Assembly (NCBI RefSeq): GCF_003610635.1
Contig: NZ_RAQJ01000001.1
Coordinates: 124,001 to 188,000 of the forward strand
DNA from: Ichthyenterobacterium magnum
GTDB lineage: Bacteria; Bacteroidota; Bacteroidia; Flavobacteriales; Flavobacteriaceae
Reading direction: 5' to 3'
DNA: 64,000 nucleotides
Part shown: piece by piece, positions 27,619-36,917 of the stretch
How the letters are laid out: every line of letters begins with the position of its first letter
Numbering within the stretch: position 1 is the first letter of the stretch
The notes under the pieces: generated by a model
The model's database searches: none
Seen by the model: the letters and a program-made list of their open reading frames with translations, nothing else
What the model was told of the DNA's origin: nothing
Translations under genes and position numbers: made by a program

Positions 27619-28044
27619 TTAGCAATTTGAATTACATTTTTCAGCATCACTTTGTGTTTCTGCCATGCAATTCACATAATAAGCAGCTGTGGCAATACTT
27701 CCAACAGCTGTCCCAATGCCAAGTGTAAAACCACCTGCAATCCAAGTTACAGCTGTGGATATGGCGTAATTTCTAGCACATCGGTTCTGACCTATTTCCC
27801 AATTATCTCTGCATATGCAAGTACAACAACCTTTATTTAAAATATTATTGTTGGTCATTAATTTTTCTTCAAGCTGTGCGTCATACAGCATATTTAACTG
27901 CTCTTTTATATTTTCTTCTATATTAGTATTAATATAATCTCTATTTGATTTAAACAATAGAGACCTACTATATTCTTGCATTGTTATTATCTCTATTAAT
28001 TCATCAGCTCGGTTAACATTAGAATCGTTTAATAAATTCTTCAA
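27619..28044 (-). CDS. Cys-rich protein with a glycine-rich hydrophobic segment, probably the 3' part of a frameshifted gene
   Basis: The 141-residue frame has no ATG before residue 22; its first possible start is TTG 28044. The N-terminal half is helical and charged. The C-terminal half has a Cys cluster (NKGCCTCICRDN, QNRCARNYA), a hydrophobic small-residue stretch (WIAGGFTLGIGTAVGSIATA) and more Cys (YVNCMAE, EKCNSNC), eight in all. The upstream lipoprotein ORF ends inside its first codons, and joining the two frames gives a continuous helical protein. It is therefore probably the C-terminal part of one lipoprotein of about 220 residues broken by a one-base shift. I recognise no function. 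Confidence 0.45.
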   Translation of the reverse strand: MKNLLNDSNVNRADELIEIITMQEYSRSLLFKSNRDYINTNIEENIKEQLNMLYDAQLEEKLMTNNNILNKGCCTCICRDNWEIGQNRCARNYAISTAVTWIAGGFTLGIGTAVGSIATAAYYVNCMAETQSDAEKCNSNC

Positions 28045-28289
28045 TTCGCTAAGGCTTTTATTTCATTTATAGAAGAATTTAATAAATCATAATTTATATT
28101 ACTTTCATTTTTTAATAATGCTAATAATGAATTAGATAACTCAAAATGTTCTTGAGCAAACTTTTCGACACTTATTATATTTTCTTCTATTTCGTTATTA
28201 TTAGTTGGTGAGCTACAAGATAAAATAAGGATTAGTAAAGTGTAAAATATTGAAAAATATGGTTTTCTCAGTGTTTTTAATATATTCAT
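28041..28289 (-). CDS. Small lipoprotein, probable 5' part of a frameshifted gene
   Basis: From ATG 28289 (MNILKTLRKPYFSIF) the product is 82 residues with a clear lipoprotein signal (lipobox LILSC) followed by a Ser/Asn-rich linker and helical sequence ending NEIKALAN. The stop TGA overlaps the TTG of the next frame. One inserted base near 28055 would instead read on as ALSELKNLLND, in keeping with the helical sequence on both sides. A start at TTG 28304 is less likely. Confidence 0.5.
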   Translation of the reverse strand: MNILKTLRKPYFSIFYTLLILILSCSSPTNNNEIEENIISVEKFAQEHFELSNSLLALLKNESNINYDLLNSSINEIKALAN

Positions 28290-28304
28290 GTTTTTTGTTT
28301 TCAA

Positions 28305-28873
28305 GGAAATTAATTTTATAAGTTAATTTATTTTTTTGTAGTTGACTTTAAAATCAATCATAAAAAAAATATAATAAGAAGCTTTATAAACTAGAAACTT
28401 TTTTAGAAGTATTAATAAAAAACTGACGCCAGTCAGAATTAATTCATTGCTAACTGCATCTTTTAATCAAGCTTCTAAACAAATTAAAATCAACAATTAA
28501 CACGTCTAATATATATATATACAGAATCCAATCATTATTTTTAATTATTGTTTTTAACAGCGTATTGTTAAAAACAATATTACTATAAGTAGCCTATACC
28601 AATATTGAAGAGTACGGAAAAACCGTAACTAAAAAGGATTTACAAGTAAAACTTTAACAATTTATTTAACTACTAATTTGTGAGAAATTTTGTATTAAAA
28701 TAGCATTACATTATACTATTACTTTTACTGTTTCTATTGTTTTATTGGATTCCATATCACACTTCGACTGCGCTCAGCGGGACAATACGGAATGACAAAA
28801 TCATTAGTTCTTTACCAATCGTAGATTACAGGTATAATCCTGTCGAAGTAATACATTTAGTTAAGTCGTTTAA
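28305..28873. other. Gene-free AT-rich region with an interspersed repeat
   Basis: No credible gene is visible here. It contains a perfect 13-bp hairpin ATTGTTTTTAACA/TGTTAAAAACAAT at 28547-28578 without a T tract, and a small CTGAC-GCCA-GTCAG hairpin (about 28422-28435). A member of the CTTCGACTGCGCTCAG repeat family lies at 28760-28797. It also separates the small lipoprotein locus from the large surface-protein gene. Confidence 0.6.
28760..28797. repeat. Interspersed repeat copy
   Basis: CACTTCGACTGCGCTCAG is followed by CGGGACAATACGGAATGACA. The 16-base core is identical to copies at 40301, 40351 and 41785. Confidence 0.75.
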
Positions 28874-30301
28874 CTATTCTTTAAATAATGAAGCGCGTTG
28901 ACTTAAATCTTGAATTAGCTTCTCATCTTCTTCACTTTCTAGTAAGACATTGTAATTATCCCAAAAGGCTTTATCATATGGTTTGGGTGCAAAAATATCT
29001 GGATTCCATTTAATCTTTAAATAGTTATTAATCTCAGTTTTATCTAAAATGATTTCTGAAAACAAAATCTCTTGAACCGTATAATAATAGCGTTCTTCTT
29101 TATTATAACGTTCTTCCTCTTCTTTACTTACTTTCTCTGTTGGTTTTAAACCTACGTTTACAAGCTTTGGTGTTTCATAATATATGTAATTAGGATACAT
29201 TTTATCTTCATACTCTATATAAGTAATTATAAGTTTATGATTGATTTGTGTATCAAACAATCGCTTACTTCTTATTTTTTGAGCATCCGAAGCTGCAACA
29301 AGCTCGTACTCAATTTTTTTAATAGCATAATTATCATAATAAATATACAACCAACCGTTTGCTACAAAGCCTTCATTAAAAATACCTTTAGTATCTAAAC
29401 CAACAAAATCGGCACTTTCAGAAATTTTTATTTTATAAAGTTTGCGTTCATTATCGACTAATATAGTATCTAATTTAAATTGATGCTTTTTTAAAATGTC
29501 TTCACCAAACAATGCTTTGGCATTAGTATTATTACGGAGTAAATTAAGTTTTCCTTGAAAAAGGTTTTGCAGACCATTAACTCTGGTATCATTCCATTTT
29601 ATGGCTTTTATTAACTGAGACGTACTTAGCGATCTACGGTCTACATCTTTTGGTCTGAGCCTGCTTCTTTTAGTATTTTGATTATTATACGCTACATATG
29701 AAAAAATACTATCTACATCACGCAAATCATAACTCTTTCTTACCTGATCTACATTAACTTTTAAATACGCTTTACTATTTGAAGCATATCCAGAATCGTA
29801 GACTGTAATAGCACTTTCTATAAGCCACTTAAACTCTTGCTTATTTCGCTCTTTATGTCTTAAAAATCCTTTTTGGATGTATGCAGAATCTGGTAAGTTT
29901 TCTGAAAGTTTTTCTAAAGCGCGCAACACAATATCATTTCCTGTTTCTGGTCTGTTTTCTGCTACTATTAAAACTTCATCTAAAGCTGCAATATCTTCTT
30001 CTAAATAAATTTCGGCTGTGTTATCAAATTCACTTACTAGGCTTTTAAAGCTTTTATAACCAATAGATGATATAACTAATGTGTCATTTTTAAATTCTTC
30101 ATCAACCAACAAAACAAATTTACCATCAGAATTACTAACCGTACCTACAGTTGTATTTTTTACATAAATACTAGCACTTTCAATTGGAAGTAGCGTTGAG
30201 AAATCTACAATCTTGTTTTTTAGTTCGGTTTGAGAGTATCCCAAAACTCCAAAAAGGAAATAGATTAAATAAACAAAACGATTTATAGTTTTAAATGACA
30301 T
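28874..30301 (-). CDS. Exported carboxypeptidase-regulatory-domain protein
   Basis: The 475-residue product has a signal peptide (to about residue 24, LGYSQ) and an N-terminal CarboxypepD_reg-like beta-sandwich (about residues 27-110: KIVDFSTLLPIESASIYVKN, SNSDGKFVLLV, VISSIGYKSF, ALDEVLIVAE). The rest resembles the all-beta/helical region common in large Bacteroidota surface proteins (e.g. YEDKMYPNYIYYETP), with no barrel visible. It is probably periplasmic or surface-associated. No operon partner is evident: the next minus-strand gene downstream is over 500 bases away. Confidence 0.75.
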   Translation of the reverse strand: MSFKTINRFVYLIYFLFGVLGYSQTELKNKIVDFSTLLPIESASIYVKNTTVGTVSNSDGKFVLLVDEEFKNDTLVISSIGYKSFKSLVSEFDNTAEIYLEEDIAALDEVLIVAENRPETGNDIVLRALEKLSENLPDSAYIQKGFLRHKERNKQEFKWLIESAITVYDSGYASNSKAYLKVNVDQVRKSYDLRDVDSIFSYVAYNNQNTKRSRLRPKDVDRRSLSTSQLIKAIKWNDTRVNGLQNLFQGKLNLLRNNTNAKALFGEDILKKHQFKLDTILVDNERKLYKIKISESADFVGLDTKGIFNEGFVANGWLYIYYDNYAIKKIEYELVAASDAQKIRSKRLFDTQINHKLIITYIEYEDKMYPNYIYYETPKLVNVGLKPTEKVSKEEEERYNKEERYYYTVQEILFSEIILDKTEINNYLKIKWNPDIFAPKPYDKAFWDNYNVLLESEEDEKLIQDLSQRASLFKE

Positions 30302-30320
30302 AATTATAGTTTGTTATTAG

Positions 30321-30527
30321 GTCGCTGGTTTATAGTCTTTCTTATCGATTCCCATTTTTGCAAATTGTTATACATTTTCGCAAAAAAGCAATAAACAACT
30401 TACGTTGCTGGTTTATAATCTTTCTTATCGATTACCATTTTTGCAAATTGTTATACATTTTCGCAAAAAAGCAATAAACAACTTATGTTGCTGGTTTATA
30501 GTCCTTCTTATCAATGACCATTTTTGC
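30321..30527 (-). repeat. 83-bp tandem repeat made from the 3' end of the acyl-CoA dehydrogenase gene
   Basis: Copies start at 30321, 30404 and 30487. The first two contain about 41 bases of the gene's 3' end plus 42 bases of 3' flank; the third is the true gene end. On the minus strand each reads KMVIDKKDYKPAT (first copy KMGIDKK...) followed by a stop. The two extra copies are nearly identical to each other and a little diverged from the gene. Confidence 0.9.
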
Positions 30528-31649
30528 GATAATCTCTCTCAAGATTTCAGAGGTGCCGCCACCTATTGGTCCCAGTCGGCTATCACGCAATAGTCGTGCC
30601 ATAGGATAATCTTCCATATAGCCATAACCGCCTAAAAACTGTAAACATTGATAAGCAACCTCATCTGCCATTTTGGTAGATTGCAATTTAGAAACCGTTG
30701 CCTCTTTAACTACATACTCACCTTTATTTAATTTATAAGCTACTGAATAGTTATACTCTCTACAAACTTCCATATAACTATAAGCATCAGCAAAAGCATG
30801 ACGCAAGGCTTGATATTTATTTATGGTTTTTCCAAAGGTTTGACGCTCAGACATATATTGTTGTGCATAGTCTAAAGCATATTCTGCTCTTGCATGCGCA
30901 TTAACGCCCATAATTAAACGTTCTAAAGCAAAGTGTTGCATGATGTAAGGAAAACCTTGTCCTTCTTCTCCCATTAAATTACTGGCAGGAATAGTAACAT
31001 TGTCAAAAGCAATCTCTGCAGTATCAGATGCTCTCCAACCCAACTTATCTAATTTAGTTGATGAAATTCCAGGCGTATCTCTATCCATTATAAAGATACT
31101 AATTCCTTTATTACCTAGTTCTGGACTTGTTTTAGCCGCTACCACTAAATAATCACTATAGACACCATTAGTAATAAATGTTTTTGACCCATTAATAACA
31201 TAGGTGTCTCCTTTTTTTACAGCAGTAGATCGCATACCTGCTACATCGCTACCTCCAAAAGGCTCTGTAACACATAAGCAACCAATTTTTTTACCTGTAA
31301 TGCTTGGTACTAAATATTTTTCTTTAATAGCATGGTCTCCTTCTTTATTAACATGTGTCATTGCTAAATAAGTATGTGCCCAAATATTAGCTGCAAACCC
31401 ACCAGAATTAATTTTCTGCAATTCTTCTAGAAGAATTACTGTGTAAAACAAATCAAGATTTAATCCGCCATATTCTTCAGGATACGCCAAACCAAAAAAT
31501 CCCATTTCTCCAAATTTCTCCCAGATGAAACGTTCTACTGTTCCTGTTTTTTCCCATTTTTCGATATGCGGAACGACTTCTTTATTTAAAAAATCTTTGA
31601 GACTTTGTCTAAAAAGTTGATGTTCTTCGGTGAAGTACATGCTATTCAT
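30483..31649 (-). CDS. Acyl-CoA dehydrogenase
   Basis: The 388-residue flavoenzyme introduces the alpha-beta double bond in acyl-CoA oxidation. It has CVTEPFGGSDVAGM near residue 127, SKTFITNG near residue 157, and YGYMEDYPMARLLRDSRLGP followed by GGTSEILREIIAK at the C-terminus. The length is typical. A -7 box TATATTTG (31683-31690) lies in the end of the upstream gene. Its 3' end has been duplicated twice downstream. The chain-length specificity cannot be told. Confidence 0.93.
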   Translation of the reverse strand: MNSMYFTEEHQLFRQSLKDFLNKEVVPHIEKWEKTGTVERFIWEKFGEMGFFGLAYPEEYGGLNLDLFYTVILLEELQKINSGGFAANIWAHTYLAMTHVNKEGDHAIKEKYLVPSITGKKIGCLCVTEPFGGSDVAGMRSTAVKKGDTYVINGSKTFITNGVYSDYLVVAAKTSPELGNKGISIFIMDRDTPGISSTKLDKLGWRASDTAEIAFDNVTIPASNLMGEEGQGFPYIMQHFALERLIMGVNAHARAEYALDYAQQYMSERQTFGKTINKYQALRHAFADAYSYMEVCREYNYSVAYKLNKGEYVVKEATVSKLQSTKMADEVAYQCLQFLGGYGYMEDYPMARLLRDSRLGPIGGGTSEILREIIAKMVIDKKDYKPAT

Positions 31650-31670
31650 ATATATAGTGTTTTCTTGTAA

Positions 31671-32549
31671 TTAATTGAGTGTCAAATATAACTTAATTAT
31701 CTCAATTTTCTTTACAGGAAAGTCTTTTACTTTTAGTAATTCGTCTAAAGATTTAAAGCCTTCTCGTAATGTTCTTTGTTCAATAATATAATGTGCAATT
31801 TCATAATCTATATGCTGTATGGTTACCAACTCATCTATTGTTGCAGTGTTAATATTTATTTTTTGAATTTGCTTAGGTGTCTTAACTGTAAACTCATTTG
31901 TAACTCGCACAATCACTTCTGGTGACAAACCATATACCTCTTGAAGTTGCACATCTGATATAAAACCACCAGGCAAACTATTTCGGTATTTCACAATACG
32001 TTCAGATAGTTTTTCACCAATACCATTAACTCGTTTTAATTGTTGAGCAGTAGCTACATTTAAATCCTGTTTTTCTGAAAAAGTTTTTGGTTTGTTTGTA
32101 TATGAGTACGTGTACTTAGGTTTAGGCTTAGGATTTGTAACCCAATCTGGAAATTTAAAATATGGTGAAATAATTTCAAGCAATGAATCTGAAACCTTAG
32201 TTACCCTTTGAAAATCTTTAGCAGAATTAACCCATTTGTCTTGTTTTCTAAATGCTAATAACCTGTCTATTTCTTCATTAGTCATACCCAATGTATAACC
32301 TTTATAATCTGTTATAAAGTTTGGGTTGAAAGGATATATTTTAGGTTTTCTATTCTCAATCTCAACTAATTTAAGTGAATCTAGCTCTTGCTTAAATATT
32401 TTAAGTTCTTCATTGTTTACTAGAGCTTCTTCAGAAGAAAAATCTGCAAAGTAGTAGACACACTGAAAGACTAATATTAAAAACAGTAATAAAAAAATCC
32501 CATTTCGTTGTCCTTTAGAAAACTCGAAATGGGATTTTACTTTGCTCAT
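31671..32549 (-). CDS. ComEA-like helix-hairpin-helix protein
   Basis: The 292-residue product has one N-terminal membrane helix (about residues 16-32) and two regions of HhH repeats. The first is LNVATAQQLKRVNGIGEKLSER followed by IVKYRNSLPGGF (about 165-200). The second is INTATIDELVTIQHIDYEIAHYI near residue 235. DNA-uptake ComEA proteins have a similar membrane anchor plus HhH layout, but this protein is longer and has a linker rich in K and P. A role in DNA uptake is an inference. It starts just 42 bases from the symporter stop on the same strand. Confidence 0.82.
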   Translation of the reverse strand: MSKVKSHFEFSKGQRNGIFLLLFLILVFQCVYYFADFSSEEALVNNEELKIFKQELDSLKLVEIENRKPKIYPFNPNFITDYKGYTLGMTNEEIDRLLAFRKQDKWVNSAKDFQRVTKVSDSLLEIISPYFKFPDWVTNPKPKPKYTYSYTNKPKTFSEKQDLNVATAQQLKRVNGIGEKLSERIVKYRNSLPGGFISDVQLQEVYGLSPEVIVRVTNEFTVKTPKQIQKININTATIDELVTIQHIDYEIAHYIIEQRTLREGFKSLDELLKVKDFPVKKIEIIKLYLTLN

Positions 32550-32590
32550 CTTTAGATTATTATAAAGATGAATTTACAAAATATCTTTTA

Positions 32591-34210
32591 TTATTTTGCT
32601 TCTTTAATTGCATTAACATATTTAGATATCTCTTCTCTAACTTTAGGGAATAAGAAAAACAACCCAATCATATTAGGGAATACTAATGCTAATATCATAG
32701 CATCAGAGAATTTAATTACGGCATCTAGTGTTGCTGCAGCTCCAATAACTATAAATACTAAAAACAAAACTTTATAAACTGTATCTGCTGTTTTTCCTTT
32801 TCCAAATAAGTATTTCCAAGATTGTAAACCATAGTACGACCAAGAAATCATTGTAGAGAATGCAAACAACACAATTGCAATTGTTAATATGTATGAGAAT
32901 CCTGGGATAACAGAATCAAAAGCCATTGAGGTTAAATCTACACCGCCAATTGAACTTCCATCAGAATTTAAAACTACGTTACTAAATCCGTCACCTCCAT
33001 AATTAAAGACACTTTGCATATTAGTTCCATCTATATTAAAGAAGATAATAACTAATGCCGTCATAGTACAAATAACAACAGTATCAATAAAAGGTTCTAG
33101 TAATGCAACTACACCTTCTGATGCAGGATATTTAGTTTTTACAGCTGAATGCGCAATTGCTGCAGAACCAGCTCCTGCTTCATTTGAAAATGCCGCACGT
33201 TGAAACCCTACAATTAAAACACCTACTAAACCTCCAAGTCCAGCCATAGGTGTAAATGCTCCTTCAAAAATTAATCCGAAAGCATCTCCAATATAATTAA
33301 TGTTTGCAAAGATTATTATTAATGAAGCTAACACATAAATACCTGCCATAAAAGGCACTATTTTTTCAGTTATACTCGCAATTCTTTTAATTCCCCCAAT
33401 AATAACTATTCCTACTAATACTGCTAGAATAATACCAATAATGAATCCCATTGATCCACCTTCTATTCCTAGCATGGATGTTATCTGTACAGTGGCTTGG
33501 TTAGATTGAAAAGCATTTCCTCCACCAAAAGAAGCGCCAACACAAAGTATAGCAAATAGAGCTGCTAAAATTTTTCCAATTCCTGCAAAGCCTCTTTCTT
33601 TAAGACCTTTAGACAGATAATACATTGGGCCGCCATAAACTGTTCCGTCTTCTCCTACATCTCTATATTTTACACCAAGTGTACATTCAACAAATTTTGT
33701 AGACATACCTATTAATCCACAAACAATCATCCAAAATGTTGCACCTGGACCTCCTAAAGCAATGGCAACTGCCACACCAGCAATATTACCTAAACCTACA
33801 GTGCCAGAAACTGCTGTAGCTAATGCTTGGAAATGTGATACCTCACCCTCTTTGCTTTCATCACGAATTGTATCTGGTATGTCTCCATCGATTGACATGT
33901 TTGGATCTCCAGAGCTATGACCTCCTTCAATTTCATCATATTTTCCTCTAACAGTATTTATAGCCAAGCCAAATTTTGTAATACTTGGAAATTTAAAGTA
34001 AAATGTAAAAAACGTTGCTCCTAAAACTAAAAGCAGTACCACTAAAGGAATATTGTATGAGCCTATTGGTATAGTTGTAAGGATAAAACCTTCCCATGCC
34101 GTTGCTATTGGCATAAAAGCATCGTTTATTTTTTCATCTATACCTTTACCTTGAGCAAAGGTTAAAATTGGTACTAAAACTGTAAAAATTGAAAGAAGAT
34201 ATTTCTTCAT
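32591..34210 (-). CDS. Sodium:alanine/glycine symporter (AGCS family)
   Basis: The 539-residue protein has an N-terminal signal-like helix (to about AQGKG), then about 10-11 membrane helices. AGCS signatures are ATAVSGTVGLGNIAGVA near residue 135, GGPGATFWM and SNEAGAGSAAIAHSA near 345. It imports amino acids with Na+. An extra loop rich in D/S/G (SGDPNMSIDGDIPD) follows the first helices. The following gene in the same direction is the ComEA-like one. Confidence 0.9.
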   Translation of the reverse strand: MKKYLLSIFTVLVPILTFAQGKGIDEKINDAFMPIATAWEGFILTTIPIGSYNIPLVVLLLVLGATFFTFYFKFPSITKFGLAINTVRGKYDEIEGGHSSGDPNMSIDGDIPDTIRDESKEGEVSHFQALATAVSGTVGLGNIAGVAVAIALGGPGATFWMIVCGLIGMSTKFVECTLGVKYRDVGEDGTVYGGPMYYLSKGLKERGFAGIGKILAALFAILCVGASFGGGNAFQSNQATVQITSMLGIEGGSMGFIIGIILAVLVGIVIIGGIKRIASITEKIVPFMAGIYVLASLIIIFANINYIGDAFGLIFEGAFTPMAGLGGLVGVLIVGFQRAAFSNEAGAGSAAIAHSAVKTKYPASEGVVALLEPFIDTVVICTMTALVIIFFNIDGTNMQSVFNYGGDGFSNVVLNSDGSSIGGVDLTSMAFDSVIPGFSYILTIAIVLFAFSTMISWSYYGLQSWKYLFGKGKTADTVYKVLFLVFIVIGAAATLDAVIKFSDAMILALVFPNMIGLFFLFPKVREEISKYVNAIKEAK

Positions 34211-34260
34211 AATCTGTGAAAAGTTAGTTAGTTTTTTGTTTTTAGAGTTGACAAGATGCT

Positions 34261-34309
34261 AAAAAAAAATCGTTTTTTAAAACATCTCTTGTTAAAAGGA
34301 GGTTTTAAG
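34261..34309 (-). terminator. Probable terminator of the K+ channel gene
   Basis: TTAAAAC/GTTTTAA (34277-34283 and 34302-34308) with a few inner pairs forms a stem that overlaps the stop codon. On the minus strand it is followed by a T-rich run. The stem is short and partly mismatched. Confidence 0.45.
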
Positions 34310-35330
34310 AACTAATATTGTAAACCGAATTTAGCTTATGAATCTGTTCTGGGCGACCTAATACAATAATTTTAGAATTGGCTACGAGCTTTATATTTGC
34401 TTCTGGGTTAACAACATAATCACCTTGACCATCTTTATAACCAATGACAGTACATCCTGTTTTTTTTCTTAAGTCTAAATCTCTAATTGTTTTTACTTCT
34501 TTGGTATTATAAAGTTGCTCTACAGCTATTTCTTCAATATTAATATTTGTTTCACCTACAATCGATAAATTATCAATAAACTCAATTAAATCTGGAACTA
34601 CAACTAAAGATGCCATGTGATCACCTCCAATTCTATCTGGTAGAATTACATTATTTGCTCCAGCTAATTTTAATTTATTGTAAGATGTTTCTTGAGATGC
34701 TCTACTAATAATACTCATGGTTTTATTTATTTGTCTTGCAGAAAGCACAACAAATAAGTTATCTGCATCACTAGGTAAAGCCGAAATTAATGTCTCTGCG
34801 CGATCTACACCTGCTAACAATAATGTTTCGTCTTCATTAGCGTTTCCTAAAACAAATGATACTAATTCGCTTTGAAACTTATCTATAATTTCTTTATCTT
34901 TTTCTATTACAACAAAAGATTTTTTATATGCTAAAAGCTTTTTTGCAGCTTGCTTTCCGTTGCGACCATATCCACAAATAATAATATGATTCTTTAGAGC
35001 ATCTATCTTTTTTTGCATCTTTTTTTGTTTTAATTCTTCAATGTTATTTTTACTTAAAATGTATTCTGTTATTACTTTTATTGCATAACCAACAATCACA
35101 ACGCTAGCTAATATTAAAAATACAGTAAAAATTTTCGAGAAATTATCTAATGGTTGTACTTCTCCAAAACCTACCGTTGTTATGGTAATAACTGTCATGT
35201 AAATTGCATCAATCCAAGTGTAATGTGATAAAAATTTAAAACCCAAAACACCAACCATTAGCAATATTAGTAACATTAATATTGCTACGTACATCTTAGA
35301 TCTAAAAAGCCTTATAAGTGGATTATTCAT
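34305..35330 (-). CDS. Two-helix potassium channel with RCK (TrkA-N/TrkA-C) domains
   Basis: The 341-residue protein has two membrane helices (about residues 14-34 and 68-88) flanking a pore loop with the filter-like TITTVGFGE near residue 51. A cytoplasmic RCK domain with Rossmann motif IICGYGRNGKQ near residue 117 and a C-terminal TrkA-C-like domain follow. This is the layout of MthK/Kch-type channels gated by cytoplasmic ligands. It begins 3 bases before the PspC gene's stop, suggesting an operon with it. Confidence 0.9.
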   Translation of the reverse strand: MNNPLIRLFRSKMYVAILMLLILLMVGVLGFKFLSHYTWIDAIYMTVITITTVGFGEVQPLDNFSKIFTVFLILASVVIVGYAIKVITEYILSKNNIEELKQKKMQKKIDALKNHIIICGYGRNGKQAAKKLLAYKKSFVVIEKDKEIIDKFQSELVSFVLGNANEDETLLLAGVDRAETLISALPSDADNLFVVLSARQINKTMSIISRASQETSYNKLKLAGANNVILPDRIGGDHMASLVVVPDLIEFIDNLSIVGETNINIEEIAVEQLYNTKEVKTIRDLDLRKKTGCTVIGYKDGQGDYVVNPEANIKLVANSKIIVLGRPEQIHKLNSVYNISS

Positions 35331-35333
35331 AAA

Positions 35334-35561
35334 TTACAAATCAAAAACTGAAGAACGCTTGGTATATACAAGGTCTTTAATACGCATCCAAAATGCAAAA
35401 AATAAATATAGTGCAAATCCAAAGCCTAAAGTTACAAATGTTAAATACATAAATGATGTTCTAACAACCTTAGCTCTAATACCTAAACGGTCTGCTATAC
35501 GTTGGCAAACATAATAACCTCGCTTTTGAAAATAGAGTAATGTTTTATAAAAAACGTTCAT
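35334..35561 (-). CDS. PspC-domain membrane protein
   Basis: The 75-residue protein has the PspC signature ICQRIADRLGIRAKVVR preceding a hydrophobic helix (about residues 38-56, YLTFVTLGFGFALYLFFAFW). PspC domains sense envelope stress in other bacteria. No PspA or PspB homologue is next to it. It overlaps or abuts the K+ channel gene in the same direction. Confidence 0.82.
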   Translation of the reverse strand: MNVFYKTLLYFQKRGYYVCQRIADRLGIRAKVVRTSFMYLTFVTLGFGFALYLFFAFWMRIKDLVYTKRSSVFDL

Positions 35562-35577
35562 GCTGCAATTTAATAAT

Positions 35578-36849
35578 TTATTTAATGATTAAAGCATTAC
35601 CAACCGCACATTGCAAGCATTTATTTTTATTACAATATTCTGTCTTAAGCTGTAATAATGCTTGTGAGTCTAACGCTGAATTTGATGTTGGTTTTAAATT
35701 ATTAAATGCATCTATAATTGCATTCTTTTCAGACTTAATTGTTTTTGCTAGTTCTAAAATTTCATCTTGAATATCTTTTCCAGATTGCTTAGCATAACTA
35801 AACTTTACTGGGATAATTGTATTTATTAAAAGTAAATCTATAAAAGCTTTTGTTAATTGTTTTTTAGTATGTTTAGATTCCTTTAAAAACGTATAATGCG
35901 TCTCCCAAAAGCTTGACGTAACAATATTAAACACTTCATAAAAATCTTGTTTTGATGTTATGGAAATAATTTTTGAAAACAAATTTTGGTGCTCATAATA
36001 TAAACTAGCAAGTTGCGACAACCTAATTGTTGGGAAGTTTGATGGTCGTAATCTAAAAAATTGTAGTGGTACAACCTGTTTGTTTGATAGCTGAAACTTC
36101 TGCTTTAAAAACTCATAATCTATACAGAGTGTTTTGTAATATGTATTTTGAACATCATCTGCTAACAATCCTGCTTGACCAAAAAACAAAGCTTCTAGCT
36201 GTTCTTGTTTTGATTGCACTTTACGTACAACCGAAAAAGGGATAGATTCTGCTAGACTTAAAAAGGAATCTCCATTAACTTTAAGTCCGAAATTTTTGGC
36301 AAGCAAGTTAAACAATACGGCTTCCCAATTATTTTTTGAAGCTTTCAATAAATCTTCAATGTTTTTAGATTTTCGTTCAAGACGCTCAAAGTACAAACGC
36401 TCTAACCAATTGTTTAAAACAAAACTATCAACCTGAGCAAAATCTTGTTCGCAATTAATCCATTTGTTTTTATTAGAAAACAACTTATTGTAATTAATTA
36501 GTAACTCTTTATCTATATATTCTTTTAATTCTAAAGTAGGAATCTGAGAATTATCCTTTCTAAAAATTTCTGTATCATGTTCGTAAACAACATGTAATAT
36601 TACATTATCATAAGCTTTGTCTTGCTCGTGATTGTGTACAAACCAATCGCTCGATTTAATGTGTATTTCAACATTACCAGCCCAAAGTTGATTATTTATT
36701 TTTAATTGTGCATTAAAAAAGTCTGGTCCAGAATCGTGGTTATGACGTCCTACAGAAACTAAATGGATTGGCTCCAACTGTGTGGTTTTGAGATGAAGTA
36801 TATCAAACTTTTTAAACTTCCAAATGTAATGTAGAAAATTTTCTCTCAC
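35578..36849 (-). CDS. DUF2851 family protein
   Basis: The 423-residue product matches DUF2851, a Bacteroidota family of unknown function, throughout: FLHYIWKFKKFD at the N-terminus, VGRHNHDSGPDFFNAQLKIN near residue 32, WAGNVEIHIKSSDWFVHNH near 56 and a Cys-containing end (CNKNKCLQCAVGNAL). The start is GTG (no nearby ATG). HNHDSGPDF and VEIHIKSSDW look like a metal- or nucleotide-handling core, but this is only an impression from the residues. Confidence 0.85.
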   Translation of the reverse strand: MRENFLHYIWKFKKFDILHLKTTQLEPIHLVSVGRHNHDSGPDFFNAQLKINNQLWAGNVEIHIKSSDWFVHNHEQDKAYDNVILHVVYEHDTEIFRKDNSQIPTLELKEYIDKELLINYNKLFSNKNKWINCEQDFAQVDSFVLNNWLERLYFERLERKSKNIEDLLKASKNNWEAVLFNLLAKNFGLKVNGDSFLSLAESIPFSVVRKVQSKQEQLEALFFGQAGLLADDVQNTYYKTLCIDYEFLKQKFQLSNKQVVPLQFFRLRPSNFPTIRLSQLASLYYEHQNLFSKIISITSKQDFYEVFNIVTSSFWETHYTFLKESKHTKKQLTKAFIDLLLINTIIPVKFSYAKQSGKDIQDEILELAKTIKSEKNAIIDAFNNLKPTSNSALDSQALLQLKTEYCNKNKCLQCAVGNALIIK

Positions 36850-36917
36850 TTTATAAAAGTACTAAAATGAAGGAAAGATGCAATAAAATATAGATTTTAA
36901 ACTATTAATAAGTAACT

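Noticed and set aside
30405-30593. 62-residue plus-strand ORF
   Set aside because: It lies in the 83-bp tandem repeat and antisense to the acyl-CoA dehydrogenase; no protein-like features.
34293-34303. AAAAGGAGG on the plus strand as a Shine-Dalgarno
   Set aside because: No plus-strand start codon or gene follows; it is part of the K+ channel terminator region.
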